Shown: positions 54,128 through 62,797, numbered from the stretch's first letter. The stretch is 64,000 nucleotides of DNA from Flavobacterium sp. LC2016-23 (GCF_009674775.1 NZ_WKKE01000004.1:124001-188000), one strand, 5' to 3'. The notes: generated from the sequence alone by a model not told the origin. Program-made: numbers and translations.

Positions 54128-55414
54128 TTAATTCTGTTTGTACTTTGGTGTATCGGCCGCCACTTCTTTAACGGACTGTGTTTCCGCGACTTTTTTCAAA
54201 GCAATAATATAGGCGGCAATACGCGGCGTTACACTATATTTTGCTGCAACTCTAAAGACCGTATCAAAACCTTTCTCCAGGATATCTTCCAGACGTTTAT
54301 TGATCTGGTGAATTCTCCATGATTCCAAAAGTGAATTCTGAAGCCACTCAAAGTAAGAAACGGTAACTCCGCCGGCATTGGCCAGAATATCCGGAACGAC
54401 CAGGACATTATTGTCATGCAATATTTTATCGGCATCGGAAGAAACGGGACCGTTTGCGCCTTCTACAATAATTTTAGCACGAATGTCATTGGCATTTTTT
54501 CCTGTTATAACATCTTCTTTCGCAGCCGGAATCAGAACATCGACATCCAGAAGCAATAAATCTTCGTGTTTGATAGCTACGGAATTCGGGTAGCCTTTTA
54601 TGGATTTATTATTCAGATTGTAATACAAAATCAGTTCCGGGATATTAAGTCCGTCCGGATTATAAAAAGCTTCCGAAACATCACTTACGGCAACGATTTT
54701 CAATCCTTTTTCGAATAAAAACAAAGCCGAATGCAAACCAACATTTCCAAAACCCTGAATCGCAGCCGTAGCTCTCGCAGGTCTGATTTTCAGCTTTTGC
54801 AATGCCAGAATACTTATGATGCTTACCCCGCGCCCGGTTGCTTCTACCCTGCCCAATGAACCTCCGGAATGCAGGTGTTTTCCGGTCACTACGGCATGAA
54901 TCGTTTTGCCGTGAACCAATGAAAATTCATCCATTAGCCAGCCCATTTCGTCAGGCCCTGTTCCCATGTCAGGCGCAGGAACATCTTTTTCGGGTCCGAA
55001 GATATCAGATAATGCTTTGGTATACGCTCTGGTTATTTTTTCTAATTCTGTTTTCGAAAGTGTTCTTGGATCACAAATTATTCCGCCTTTTGCTCCTCCA
55101 AATGGAATTCCTGTCACAGCAGATTTCCAGGTCATCCAGGCTGCAAGCGCTTTTACTTCGTCAAGATTAACGCCTGTGTCGTAACGAATTCCGCCTTTAG
55201 ACGGGCCTAATGCCGTATTGTGAATGACACGGTATCCTTCAAAATTCTGAATTGTTCCGTTGTCTAAAGTGATCGCAAAATTCACCACAATTTGCTTTTC
55301 AGGACGCTGCAATTTCTGCCTGATGGATTCGTCTAAATTAAGAATATCGGCGGCGATATTAAAGCGATCAATCATCGATTGAAAGGGATTCTGTTTAATT
55401 ATTTCTGCACTCAT
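54128..55414 (-). CDS. Glutamate dehydrogenase (Glu/Leu/Phe/Val family)
   Basis: A 428-aa enzyme matching hexameric GDH: GGIRYDTGVNLDEVKALAAW, catalytic Lys region PFGGAKGGI, PAPDMGT, and Rossmann motif GFGNVG. The size fits NAD-dependent glutamate dehydrogenase of this family, which interconverts glutamate and 2-oxoglutarate plus ammonia. Branched-chain members cannot be fully excluded. Confidence 0.92.
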   Translation of the reverse strand: MSAEIIKQNPFQSMIDRFNIAADILNLDESIRQKLQRPEKQIVVNFAITLDNGTIQNFEGYRVIHNTALGPSKGGIRYDTGVNLDEVKALAAWMTWKSAVTGIPFGGAKGGIICDPRTLSKTELEKITRAYTKALSDIFGPEKDVPAPDMGTGPDEMGWLMDEFSLVHGKTIHAVVTGKHLHSGGSLGRVEATGRGVSIISILALQKLKIRPARATAAIQGFGNVGLHSALFLFEKGLKIVAVSDVSEAFYNPDGLNIPELILYYNLNNKSIKGYPNSVAIKHEDLLLLDVDVLIPAAKEDVITGKNANDIRAKIIVEGANGPVSSDADKILHDNNVLVVPDILANAGGVTVSYFEWLQNSLLESWRIHQINKRLEDILEKGFDTVFRVAAKYSVTPRIAAYIIALKKVAETQSVKEVAADTPKYKQN

Positions 55415-55570
55415 TTTTATCTATATTTTAAATTGGGGTTGTTCCTTTATCTTCAGCTCTTCTAATTTTTATAACGCATACAACATGGTATTTTCATCAG
55501 ACAGCACTGCATCATAATATTTGTATTTCTATTTGATCTCATCGTATCATTTTTTAATAGTTCTAAAAAA

Positions 55571-55595
55571 AGCCTTTCATGGTGCATGAAAGGCT
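55571..55595 (-). terminator. Terminator hairpin upstream of the dehydrogenase gene
   Basis: Perfect 10-bp stem AGCCTTTCAT / ATGAAAGGCT with a 5-nt loop; on the minus strand it ends in seven T. It is 33 bp past the tiny frame at 55629 and about 155 bp before the dehydrogenase start, so it ends a short transcript or attenuates the gene. Confidence 0.75.
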
Positions 55596-55628
55596 AAAAA
55601 AAAAAATAACTAACAAGTCCATTTTCTA

Positions 55629-55721
55629 TTAAGGCCATTTCATTACAGCGTTCATCATGCAACACATCGTGAAGCTGCACATAAACGGACTGCTATTTTG
55701 GCTATAGTTTTTCATTGTCAT
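55629..55721 (-). CDS. Tiny Met/Cys-rich frame, 28-30 aa
   Basis: A minus-strand frame from ATG 55721 (or 55715) to TAA 55629-55631 reads MKNYSQNSSPFMCSFTMCCM and ends MNAVMKWP. It has a -7 box TAAATTTG (55724-55731, minus) immediately before it and a strong terminator after, so a short transcript of about 150 nt is likely. Whether it is translated is unknown; it could be a leader peptide, a tiny metal-binding protein or a small RNA. Confidence 0.4.
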   Translation of the reverse strand: MTMKNYSQNSSPFMCSFTMCCMMNAVMKWP

Positions 55722-55836
55722 TGCAAATTTATATAAATTACTTTATATATTCTATGGAATTAGTAGAATTAATTCAAATAAAACAAAATATATTACAAAA
55801 CAGACTGTAAATAAAGACTTTATGTAATAAAAAAAA

Positions 55837-56691
55837 TCACTTCAATTGTGAAAAAACAATAAAAATAATGGAAATTAGCGCTAAAAAGATTCCAATGAAG
55901 TTAATTTTGGAAAGTTTTTCCCTGAAAAAAAGCAAGCCGACAACACTTCCCAGAATAATGACTCCCATGTTCATTCCGGCGAAAACCGTCGAAGGATTAT
56001 CCGAAAATGCTTTATGCGCTTTGAGATAAAACAAAATATTTCCGAAATTAAAGAGACCAACTAAACCTCCAAAAAGAATGTTTTTGGATTCAAATGGAGC
56101 TTTTTTAATTACAAATTCATAAGCAACAATTAGCAACGCAACAACTAACGCAATTGCAAAAACGACGAATAAGGAAGTGGGATAAGGCAATGTGGTATAA
56201 AGGGCGATTTGCTTAAAAAGGATGTCGATAACACCAAAACCCAATAAAACAATTGCCGGATATATCCATTTATTGCTGGTATTTGCAGTTTGTTTTCTTA
56301 AAATGAATAAAAGTGCCAGAAAACCTGTCAGAAGTCCAATTACTTTATAGCTGTTGAATTCTTCTTTAAAAATAAACCAGGCAGCCAAAATAGGGATAAA
56401 TAACGATAAACGCTGGGCTGCATCTGTTTTTACAATTCCCATATGTTTTATAGATGCTACCAAAAACAGGAATACAACAGGCAACAACAAACCAATTGCA
56501 ATATAAATAGTCCAGGGTGAATTTACATTCACTTCGTTAAGATCTGGACTGAAAGTAAAATAACAAAGCAGCAGGGCAAACACATAATTGAAAGCAATAA
56601 TCTGGGTTGGATTCGTATCGTATTTTCTGGTGATTTTAAAAATAACTCCTACCACAACACTGCAAATAATACTTAAAACTAGAAATAACAT
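55837..56691 (-). CDS. EamA-family (DMT) transporter
   Basis: A 284-aa inner membrane protein with ten predicted helices in two EamA halves (second half from about residue 145, with AFSDNPSTVFAGMNMGVIILG). The start at ATG 56691 is preferred; a TTG at 56712 overlaps the -7 box. Family members export amino acids, sugars or metabolites; substrate unknown. Confidence 0.88.
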   Translation of the reverse strand: MLFLVLSIICSVVVGVIFKITRKYDTNPTQIIAFNYVFALLLCYFTFSPDLNEVNVNSPWTIYIAIGLLLPVVFLFLVASIKHMGIVKTDAAQRLSLFIPILAAWFIFKEEFNSYKVIGLLTGFLALLFILRKQTANTSNKWIYPAIVLLGFGVIDILFKQIALYTTLPYPTSLFVVFAIALVVALLIVAYEFVIKKAPFESKNILFGGLVGLFNFGNILFYLKAHKAFSDNPSTVFAGMNMGVIILGSVVGLLFFREKLSKINFIGIFLALISIIFIVFSQLK

Positions 56692-56709
56692 AAGGCTTGT
56701 TTTTGAATG

Positions 56710-56717
56710 CAAAAATA
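56710..56717 (-). promoter_or_regulatory. -7 promoter box TATTTTTG (minus strand)
   Basis: Fits TAnnTTTG on the minus strand, 18 bp before the EamA ATG at 56691. Confidence 0.5.
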
Positions 56718-56754
56718 ACGTTTATCTCTTTTATAACTTCCAAAAAAAAGAATA

Positions 56755-57348
56755 TTAATCACTCTTCAGCCAGCCCGTAATGCTCATTCGCGTATTTTGA
56801 GTCACGAGAACTTCGTGTACCAGTTCATCGCTCTTAAAGAAAACCGTTTTACCTTGTGTGGGTGAAATCTTCTGATTATTATTGACCTGATGAATTAATA
56901 ATTCTCCGCCATCAGCTTCCTGCCAATTGCTGTTGAGATAACTGATCATTGAATATTTACGACTGGGATTGTTTTTGAACTGATCTAAATGTTTGAGGTA
57001 AAAATCTCCTTTTTCATATAAAGCATAATGAAACTCATAACCCGTAATTCCGGTATAGCAACTTTTATTCAGATACAATATAAAAGCCTCGATTTTAGCA
57101 AAAAATTCATTTTCGAAAACATTATTATGCTTTTTATCCAGCCAGTAAATGGAATCGCTTCTGATGGCACCATCGTACGACAGTTTATCCGAGTTTCCAA
57201 TTCCGGCGGTTAACAATAACTTTTTCTGATTTAAATCGAGTAAATTCTGTTTTAAATGATTGGCCAATTCAGGGGTTAAAAAATGCTCCGCTATGCCTAC
57301 TTTATTTTCGATATACGAAGCAATCAAATCTTCAAAACTATCTTCCAT
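56755..57348 (-). CDS. 2OG-Fe(II) oxygenase (prolyl 4-hydroxylase-like)
   Basis: A 197-aa enzyme of the P4H-like double-stranded beta-helix fold. Iron ligands: His and Asp in HLDQF, distal His in SDELVHEV; the 2-oxoglutarate-binding Arg is in RMSITGW at the end. I use ATG 57348; an in-frame TTG at 57381 would add 11 residues. It hydroxylates a protein or small molecule; the target is unknown. Confidence 0.88.
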   Translation of the reverse strand: MEDSFEDLIASYIENKVGIAEHFLTPELANHLKQNLLDLNQKKLLLTAGIGNSDKLSYDGAIRSDSIYWLDKKHNNVFENEFFAKIEAFILYLNKSCYTGITGYEFHYALYEKGDFYLKHLDQFKNNPSRKYSMISYLNSNWQEADGGELLIHQVNNNQKISPTQGKTVFFKSDELVHEVLVTQNTRMSITGWLKSD

Positions 57349-57468
57349 TCTGTTTTTAGGAAAGACTGCAATTACAGCCAACGGAACAAGGTAGTTGATT
57401 TTAAACTGGTAATGGGGTTTTTAGAAATAATAAACCGTAAATCAAATTTACTAACCTGTAAAAAAAAT

Positions 57469-57501
57469 AAACCCGACAGGTTTTAAAAACCTGTCGGGCT
57501 T
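57469..57501 (-). terminator. Terminator hairpin of the MoxR-like gene
   Basis: CCCGACAGGTTTT / AAAACCTGTCGGG stem lies 25 bp past the minus-strand stop and shares its core with the hairpin at 2381-2413. Confidence 0.75.
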
Positions 57502-57525
57502 GAAACTTTTAAGTATCAGAAATAT

Positions 57526-58989
57526 TTACAACTTACTGATGTAACTTCCATACATATCTTTAAACTGATGTCCTTTTGCAAAACGGTCTTTACTCAGTTT
57601 TTTATATTCAACCAAAGCCCACAAGATAAATTCTTTCATAAAATACTGATCTTTTTTATCCAGTTGCGGCTGGTATTTTTTCAGTAAAACATCCAAAGGA
57701 GTCACTTCATCTAAGATATTTTGGTATTCTGCATCGGAACAATCGTCTAACAATTCGAAACCGCTTTCTGCAAAGAACCATTCAATCAAATCAGAATAAG
57801 GCGTTTTTTCGCCTGGTTTTTCTAATTTTTCAATCTTAGGAAAATGCTCCGAAAACAAAGTTCTCACTGCTAATCCTATTAGAGTCTGCGCTACGGAAGC
57901 TGCTCCCTCCTGCTCTCCTTCATAAACCAATTCGACTTTTCCGGTAATAGCAGGAATGATTCCGATGAAATCAGACAAGCGTAACGTAGTTTTATCTGCC
58001 CCGGCGATTAAAGCACGACGTTCTGCGGTACTAATTAAATTCTCGAAAGCCGTAATACTCATTCTGGCACTTACACCACTTTTATTATCAATGTATTCGC
58101 TATCCCTGGCTTCAAAACTTATCTGCTCCAGTATGTCTTTAGCCAGACTTGGAACATATACAATGTCACTTTGGTTTTGATCTAATTTAGCTTCCTGCTC
58201 GGTAATGGTTCTTGCAATGGCTACTGTTTCGGGATAATGTGTCAAGATCTGAGAACCAATTCTGTCTTTCAAAGGAGTCACAATGCTTCCTCTGTTGGTG
58301 TAATCTTCCGGATTTGCAGTAAAAACAAACTGCATATCAAGCGGCATTCTTAATTTAAAACCTCTGATCTGAATATCGCCTTCCTGTAATATGTTAAACA
58401 AAGCCACCTGAATTCTGGCTTGTAAATCCGGTAATTCGTTAATAACAAAAATACAGCGATTCGCTCTTGGAATCATTCCAAAGTGAATCACGCGGTCGTC
58501 TGCATACGATAATTTTAAATTTGCTGCTTTAATAGGGTCGACATCGCCAATTAAATCGGCAACCGTTACATCGGGAGTAGCCAGTTTTTCAAAAAACCGT
58601 TCACTTCTGTGCAACCACGAAATTGGAGTTTCATCTCCTTTTTCCGCAATCAAATCCTTTGCAAAACGGGAAATCGGATTCAAAGGATCATCATTGATTT
58701 CAGAGCCTGAAACAAACGGAATGTATTCGTCCAGTAACTCAATCATTTTTCTGGCCAAACGTGTTTTTGCCTGTCCGCGAAGCCCCAATAAATTGATATT
58801 ATGACGGGATAAAATGGCTCTTTCCAACTCTGGAATTACCGTATTTTCAAAACCGTGCACACCTTCAAAAACAGGCTGTCCGGATTTGATCTTCTCCCGA
58901 AGATTATTTCGTAATTCGTCTTTGATACCTGTACTTTTATATCCTGAGGCTTTTAACTGACCTAATGTGGTTATGTTCTTTATTTCCAT
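57526..58989 (-). CDS. MoxR-like / magnesium chelatase-type AAA ATPase
   Basis: A 487-aa AAA+ ATPase. ATG 58989 is preferred (MEIKNITTLGQLKASGYKST); an upstream in-frame start adds 28 unlikely residues. Walker A is GLRGQAKTR, Walker B reads IFVINELPDL with Asn where most AAA proteins have Asp, and sensor-type FTANPEDYTNRG follows. I believe this Asn is typical of this subfamily. It pairs with the VWA protein upstream, as BchI pairs with BchD, likely as a chaperone or metal-insertion machine. Confidence 0.88.
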   Translation of the reverse strand: MEIKNITTLGQLKASGYKSTGIKDELRNNLREKIKSGQPVFEGVHGFENTVIPELERAILSRHNINLLGLRGQAKTRLARKMIELLDEYIPFVSGSEINDDPLNPISRFAKDLIAEKGDETPISWLHRSERFFEKLATPDVTVADLIGDVDPIKAANLKLSYADDRVIHFGMIPRANRCIFVINELPDLQARIQVALFNILQEGDIQIRGFKLRMPLDMQFVFTANPEDYTNRGSIVTPLKDRIGSQILTHYPETVAIARTITEQEAKLDQNQSDIVYVPSLAKDILEQISFEARDSEYIDNKSGVSARMSITAFENLISTAERRALIAGADKTTLRLSDFIGIIPAITGKVELVYEGEQEGAASVAQTLIGLAVRTLFSEHFPKIEKLEKPGEKTPYSDLIEWFFAESGFELLDDCSDAEYQNILDEVTPLDVLLKKYQPQLDKKDQYFMKEFILWALVEYKKLSKDRFAKGHQFKDMYGSYISKL

Positions 58990-59142
58990 TTTTATTGAAA
59001 TATGTATTTTGTTATTGATCATTTTTATTTTGTACAAATGTACCTCTTTGAGCAGACGCACTGCTGTGCGCATCTACGATATGCGTTCTCTAAAAAAACG
59101 CTTCGACTCCGCTCATCTGTACAATCGAAACCTATTTATAAA

Positions 59143-59180
59143 AACCTTTGAACCTTTGTCACTATGAACCTTTGAACCTT
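59143..59180. repeat. AACCTTTG word cluster
   Basis: Three AACCTTTG words and a partial one lie between the ATPase and VWA genes, a short relative of the 86-bp minisatellite at 24180-24690. The remaining gap holds CGCACTGCTGTGCG, a small palindrome, at about 59058. Confidence 0.7.
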
Positions 59181-59184
59181 AAAA

Positions 59185-60303
59185 TTAACGAACCCTCTTC
59201 TTCCTGTTCGTTTCATAATCTTCAAAAATCATTTCACCCAAACCTTTCAGTCCAGTATAGAATGCTTTTCCCTGATTGGCTTCTGTAAAATGATTTACAA
59301 AACGCTGTAAATAAGGATCGTTTGCAATCATAAAAGTGGTAATCGGAATGTGTAATTTTCGGGCTTGCTGTGCCTGTGTGTAACATTTATCTACAATATA
59401 ATCGTCGAGACCGTTGCTGTTCATATAATAGGAACCGTCACGCTCACGCACGCAGCTTGGTTTCCCGTCAGTAATCATAAAAATCTGCTTGTTGGTATTT
59501 CGTTTTCTGCGCAAAATATCCATCGCTAACTGAAGTCCCGCAACCGTATTGGTGTGATAAGGTCCTACTTGCAGATACGGTAAATCTTTAATGGGAATTG
59601 TCCAGGCATCATTTCCAAAAACCAAAATATCAAGTGTATCTTTCGGGTAACGGGTGGTGATCAATTCGGCTAAAGCCATGGCTACTTTTTTGGCAGGAGT
59701 AATTCGGTCTTCACCGTACAAAATCATACTGTGGCTGATATCGATCATCAGAACGGTACTCATTTGTGCTTTGTACTGGGTTTCTTCTACCACCAAATCA
59801 TTTTCGGTAAGCATAAAGCTTTCCACTCCATTGTTGATTTGGGCGTTTCTTAAACTTTCTGTGAGAGAAATACGCTCTAACCCGTCTCCGAAATTAAACT
59901 CACGGAACTCTCCGGTATGCTCATCACCGTTTCCGGCATGTTTGGTCTTGTGATTTCCGCTTCCGGAACGCTTTAAATTACCAAAAATCTGATCTAAGGC
60001 CTGCTGTCTGATCGCCCGTTCTGTTTTAGCAGTGATTCCAAAGCCCGGCGTACCATCGTCTTTGGCTTCGTCTTTTATGTAACCTTTCTTTTTTAAATCT
60101 TCGATAAAATCATCGATTGTGTAGTTCTCGTCGGTAAGTTTATATTCTTTATCGAGCTCCCTAAGCCAGTCTATCGCTTCATCAAAATCACCCGAAGTAT
60201 GGGTGATCAGCTCTTTGAAAATACCAAAAAGTTTTTCAAACGGAGACTGAAACGGGGCTTCGTACGTCTTAAAATAAAAACCTTTTTTAAATTCGTTTTT
60301 CAT
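59185..60303 (-). CDS. VWA-domain protein, partner of the MoxR-like ATPase
   Basis: A 372-aa protein with a C-terminal von Willebrand A domain (from about residue 180). The MIDAS motif is D188-I-S-H-S, with Thr and Asp of the later loops (ITDGKPS). The N-terminal half is charged and helical. VWA proteins of this type act with MoxR/BchI-type ATPases in metal cofactor insertion or protein maturation. It lies about 195 bp upstream of the ATPase gene. Confidence 0.9.
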   Translation of the reverse strand: MKNEFKKGFYFKTYEAPFQSPFEKLFGIFKELITHTSGDFDEAIDWLRELDKEYKLTDENYTIDDFIEDLKKKGYIKDEAKDDGTPGFGITAKTERAIRQQALDQIFGNLKRSGSGNHKTKHAGNGDEHTGEFREFNFGDGLERISLTESLRNAQINNGVESFMLTENDLVVEETQYKAQMSTVLMIDISHSMILYGEDRITPAKKVAMALAELITTRYPKDTLDILVFGNDAWTIPIKDLPYLQVGPYHTNTVAGLQLAMDILRRKRNTNKQIFMITDGKPSCVRERDGSYYMNSNGLDDYIVDKCYTQAQQARKLHIPITTFMIANDPYLQRFVNHFTEANQGKAFYTGLKGLGEMIFEDYETNRKKRVR

Positions 60304-60332
60304 AATTCTAAAATTACGGCTTTTTAGAATTA
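60303..60332. repeat. 11-bp inverted repeat at the VWA start codon
   Basis: TAATTCTAAAA / TTTTAGAATTA with an 8-nt loop lies immediately before, and touching, the VWA ATG. In the mRNA it could fold over the ribosome site; it could also end the upstream YchJ transcript. Confidence 0.55.
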
Positions 60333-60409
60333 CGAAAAAAGAAACATTTATTAATTTTTAGTTAAAAAAACATGGTCTAATAGACAGAAATTAGCCATAA
60401 ATTTATAGA

Positions 60410-60790
60410 TTATTCAAACTTTCCGTCCACATAAAACCAGGAATCTTTTTCGAATCTGAAAGTTGAAAATTCGTAATGTGTCTGAGGCTGCAGATCTGCA
60501 TTTAAAAAATAGGCTTTAAATTCAACGGTATCTTCAGAAGAACTTAAAATTTCTAATTTTTGCCATTGATTACTGGTCGCCCATTTCAGGATTTCTGATT
60601 TTGAATAATATTGTCTTTCTGAAACATGTGTCGTTTCTAAGAGATAATCAGCATTATGAGTAACATAAGCCGAATATCTCGAACGCATTAAAGCTAATGC
60701 ATTAGGTGCTTTTTGATTTTGCTGAAGATACAATCCGCAACAGGCTTCAAACAATAAACCTGTATCACAAAAACATTTTTTACTCTCCAT
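60410..60790 (-). CDS. YchJ-family protein
   Basis: A 126-aa protein of the YchJ/UPF0225 type with N-terminal metal-binding Cys cluster CFCDTGLLFEACCG and the conserved APNALALMRSRYSAYV. Start ATG 60790. The end of the upstream gene overlaps it by 11 bp. Zn-binding, function unknown. Confidence 0.9.
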   Translation of the reverse strand: MESKKCFCDTGLLFEACCGLYLQQNQKAPNALALMRSRYSAYVTHNADYLLETTHVSERQYYSKSEILKWATSNQWQKLEILSSSEDTVEFKAYFLNADLQPQTHYEFSTFRFEKDSWFYVDGKFE

Positions 60791-61013
60791 CAACCTCTTC
60801 TTCTCCGTTGATTTTTACATGCAGCTGATTCAGTAAAACCTGGTATCTGCTGATCTCTCTCAAATCTTCATCTTCTTCTGCGTGATCAAGCAGTTCGTCT
60901 AAGGTTTCATTTACTTCCAGTAATTTATTATTCGCTTCTCTGTTATTTTTCGCTGCAATCAGATCAATTATTTCCTGTACACTTGCTTTTAAATCTTCAA
61001 ATTTCGTATTCAT
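60780..61013 (-). CDS. Hypothetical helical protein, 77 aa
   Basis: A small acidic all-helical protein (MNTKFEDLKASVQEIIDLIA, LLDHAEEDEDLREISRYQ). Start ATG 61013 fits a coding start better than the longer frame to 61043. No domain recognised. Overlaps the YchJ gene, so they are co-translated. Confidence 0.7.
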   Translation of the reverse strand: MNTKFEDLKASVQEIIDLIAAKNNREANNKLLEVNETLDELLDHAEEDEDLREISRYQVLLNQLHVKINGEEEVDGE

Positions 61014-61029
61014 ATTTAATATTGTTTTT

Positions 61030-61057
61030 GTTTCAAGTTTCAAGCTTTAAGTTTCAC
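61030..61057. repeat. Four GTTTCAA-like units (7 bp)
   Basis: Units GTTTCAA, GTTTCAA, GCTTTAA, GTTTCAC lie between two small minus-strand genes; another 7-bp-period tract. Confidence 0.75.
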
Positions 61058-61085
61058 TTCTCAAATTTCACCCGAAACTATTTTT

Positions 61086-61232
61086 CTATTCTTCCTTTTT
61101 ACCTTCGTTAAACTTTTTAACGATTTCTTTCAGCTTTTCCTTTCGTGCAATTACGGCCTGTTTAGCTTTATCCTGCGCTTTATGCAGCTTATCGTTGTGC
61201 TTTTTAATATTTCTTTCGTTGTTGCGTCCCAT
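61086..61232 (-). CDS. Small lysine-rich protein, 48 aa
   Basis: A 48-codon minus-strand frame from ATG 61232 to TAG 61086-61088, almost all Lys, Glu, Asn and Ala in one predicted helix (KKHNDKLHKAQDKAKQ, KEKLKEIVKKFNEGKKEE). It begins 1 bp after the stop of the upstream gene. Highly basic, so nucleic-acid or ribosome binding is conceivable. Too short for easy annotation but with a clean coupled start. Confidence 0.65.
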   Translation of the reverse strand: MGRNNERNIKKHNDKLHKAQDKAKQAVIARKEKLKEIVKKFNEGKKEE

Positions 61233-61233
61233 T

Positions 61234-61773
61234 TTATATGTCTCTTTTAATTTCTTCTAAAGTTTTTTCGGTAAAAATCAATTCAGTGATAATCTTCTTT
61301 CTCAAAACATCAATATTCTCTTCAAAATGTTTTGCCCAGGAAGTCAGCTGCTGCAAATTTCTAATTTGCTTGATTCGTTTTGTGGTTTCAAAGCTCGTTC
61401 TTAAAATTGCTTTTGTATCATAATCCGGATTATTCTTATGCTGGTAATTTACGGTATTCTGATCAAAATCGGCCTGAATGTAATACAGTTTTTCTGAGGC
61501 ATTGTCCGGGTAAAATTCATTCCAGGCAGCAAAACCTATTTTAGTTTTCGATGGTGTTTCCGGTTCCATGGCAACCAGGCGCCATTTGCTGTTCGCCAGT
61601 CTCCCCCAGTGATTCGAAACCCGGTACATTCCTTTTTCGGTATAATAATAGGTGCTTCCGGCTTTGCTTTCGAACTGAATTTTTAAACCGGTAATTTCAT
61701 CCTGCAAAACTTCATGAAAAACACAAAATGTATTTTTAAAAGAATTCGGATGGGGTCTAAAGTTTTTTTGCAT
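61234..61773 (-). CDS. Hypothetical protein, 179 aa
   Basis: A cytoplasmic mixed alpha/beta protein, start ATG 61773 (MQKNFRPHPNSFKNTF); a TTG at 61779 is in frame. It has a beta-rich N-terminal part (GSTYYYTEKGMYRVSNHWG, WRLVAMEPETPSKTKIGFAAW) and a helical C-terminal part. No domain recognised. A minus-strand TATATTTG box at 61777-61784 almost touches the ATG, hinting at a leaderless message or a chance match. Confidence 0.7.
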   Translation of the reverse strand: MQKNFRPHPNSFKNTFCVFHEVLQDEITGLKIQFESKAGSTYYYTEKGMYRVSNHWGRLANSKWRLVAMEPETPSKTKIGFAAWNEFYPDNASEKLYYIQADFDQNTVNYQHKNNPDYDTKAILRTSFETTKRIKQIRNLQQLTSWAKHFEENIDVLRKKIITELIFTEKTLEEIKRDI

Positions 61774-61826
61774 GTGCAAATATACTGAGATTGTCCCAAA
61801 CTCCCCAAACCAAACGATATATTGAT

Positions 61827-61834
61827 TAACTTTG
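61827..61834 (+). promoter_or_regulatory. -7 promoter box TAACTTTG
   Basis: Fits TAnnTTTG, 28 bp before the ATG at 61863. Confidence 0.5.
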
Positions 61835-61862
61835 CAGCTTCAATTCTAAAAATAAAAAAGTC

Positions 61863-62114
61863 ATGTCGAAAGGATCACACGAAAAAATGTTGCAAAAAGG
61901 AGTTTATACCGGCATCATTGAGAAAGATGAAAACAATAATTATTTTTGTGGAGAATATCTTTTGGATTATAAATTAGCGCACTCCAATTTTAATGTAGGT
62001 GATATGATTACCATAAAATCTGTTATTGAAAATCCCAGCGATATCAGCTACGACAAGTACCCTAAGAAGTCTAAAAACTTCGATAAGGCCAATTATAAGC
62101 CGGAGCAGAAGTAG
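61863..62114 (+). CDS. Hypothetical protein, 83 aa
   Basis: A small charged protein with GVYTGIIEKDENNNYFCGEY and FNVGDMITIKSVIENPSDIS, suggesting a small beta-barrel fold, and a Lys-rich tail. No name recognised. Cytoplasmic. Good promoter box upstream. Confidence 0.7.
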   Translation: MSKGSHEKMLQKGVYTGIIEKDENNNYFCGEYLLDYKLAHSNFNVGDMITIKSVIENPSDISYDKYPKKSKNFDKANYKPEQK

Positions 62115-62205
62115 TTTTTAGTTTGCAGTCACAGTTTTCAGTCGCAGCCGTGGTCTTGGTTTACCCGTATGTTAAAACTGAAACTGTAAACTGAGACTGA
62201 GACTA
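62112..62205. repeat. Imperfect inverted repeat of CAGTTT/ACTGAA words
   Basis: AGTTTGCAGTCACAGTTTTCAG-like words at 62113-62145 pair roughly with ACTGAAACTGTAAACTGAG words at 62178-62205. It follows the stop of the previous gene and may act as a terminator; otherwise nothing is seen between 62115 and 62256. Confidence 0.45.
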
Positions 62206-62256
62206 TAAAATTTAGGAATATTTTTTCCGTGAAAACTAAAAAGTTAAAAAAAAGTG

Positions 62257-62264
62257 TACCTTTG
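62257..62264 (+). promoter_or_regulatory. -7 promoter box TACCTTTG
   Basis: Perfect TAnnTTTG, 70 bp before the J-domain protein ATG. Confidence 0.55.
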
Positions 62265-62334
62265 CAAAAAATTTGTCGTTTTGAAGTATTAAATAGACAT
62301 TTCAAACTAATAGACAATAAGTTACCTTTTATTT

Positions 62335-62775
62335 ATGAAAAAAATAGTTGAATACCGTAAGTTATTAAATGTAGAAAAAACTGCAGAACTTAAAGATTTA
62401 AAAACCATTTATCGCAATGCGATGAAAGAATCTCATCCTGATAAATTTCAAGGTGATGAAGCTGGTCTGAAAGCTGCAGAAGAAAAAAGTAAAGCTATCA
62501 TTGAAGCTTATCACTTTTTGGTAAGCATTAATCCTGAAACGATTAAAGCTAACTTACCGGAATATACGGAAACAATTTCGACTTGTTCTATTACAGATTA
62601 TAAATTTGTAGAAGGTCGTTTAATTATCGATTTCTCTAACGGCAGTGTTTACGAATACATCAGTGTTCCTAAAGCTACTTATGTAAAAATGGTAAACGCA
62701 GATTCTCCTGCAAGATTTGCTAAAAGACATATACTGAACTCTTTTACATGGAGAAAAAAAACGAATCAGGAATAG
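62335..62775 (+). CDS. J-domain protein with KTSC domain
   Basis: A 146-aa protein with an N-terminal J-like domain (residues ~5-65, HPD motif in KESHPDKF) and a C-terminal KTSC domain (SDYKFVEGRLIIDFSNGSVYEY-like, from about residue 85). J-domains recruit DnaK; KTSC is a small beta-rich domain, sometimes linked to RNA-ligase-associated proteins. Cytoplasmic, stands alone with its own terminator. Confidence 0.88.
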   Translation: MKKIVEYRKLLNVEKTAELKDLKTIYRNAMKESHPDKFQGDEAGLKAAEEKSKAIIEAYHFLVSINPETIKANLPEYTETISTCSITDYKFVEGRLIIDFSNGSVYEYISVPKATYVKMVNADSPARFAKRHILNSFTWRKKTNQE

Positions 62776-62797
62776 ATTTACATCTCAATTATCTATA

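Noticed and set aside
61777..61784. Minus-strand TATATTTG as promoter of the 179-aa gene
   Set aside because: It is only 3 bp from the ATG, too close for a normal leader; mentioned in the gene entry but not called.
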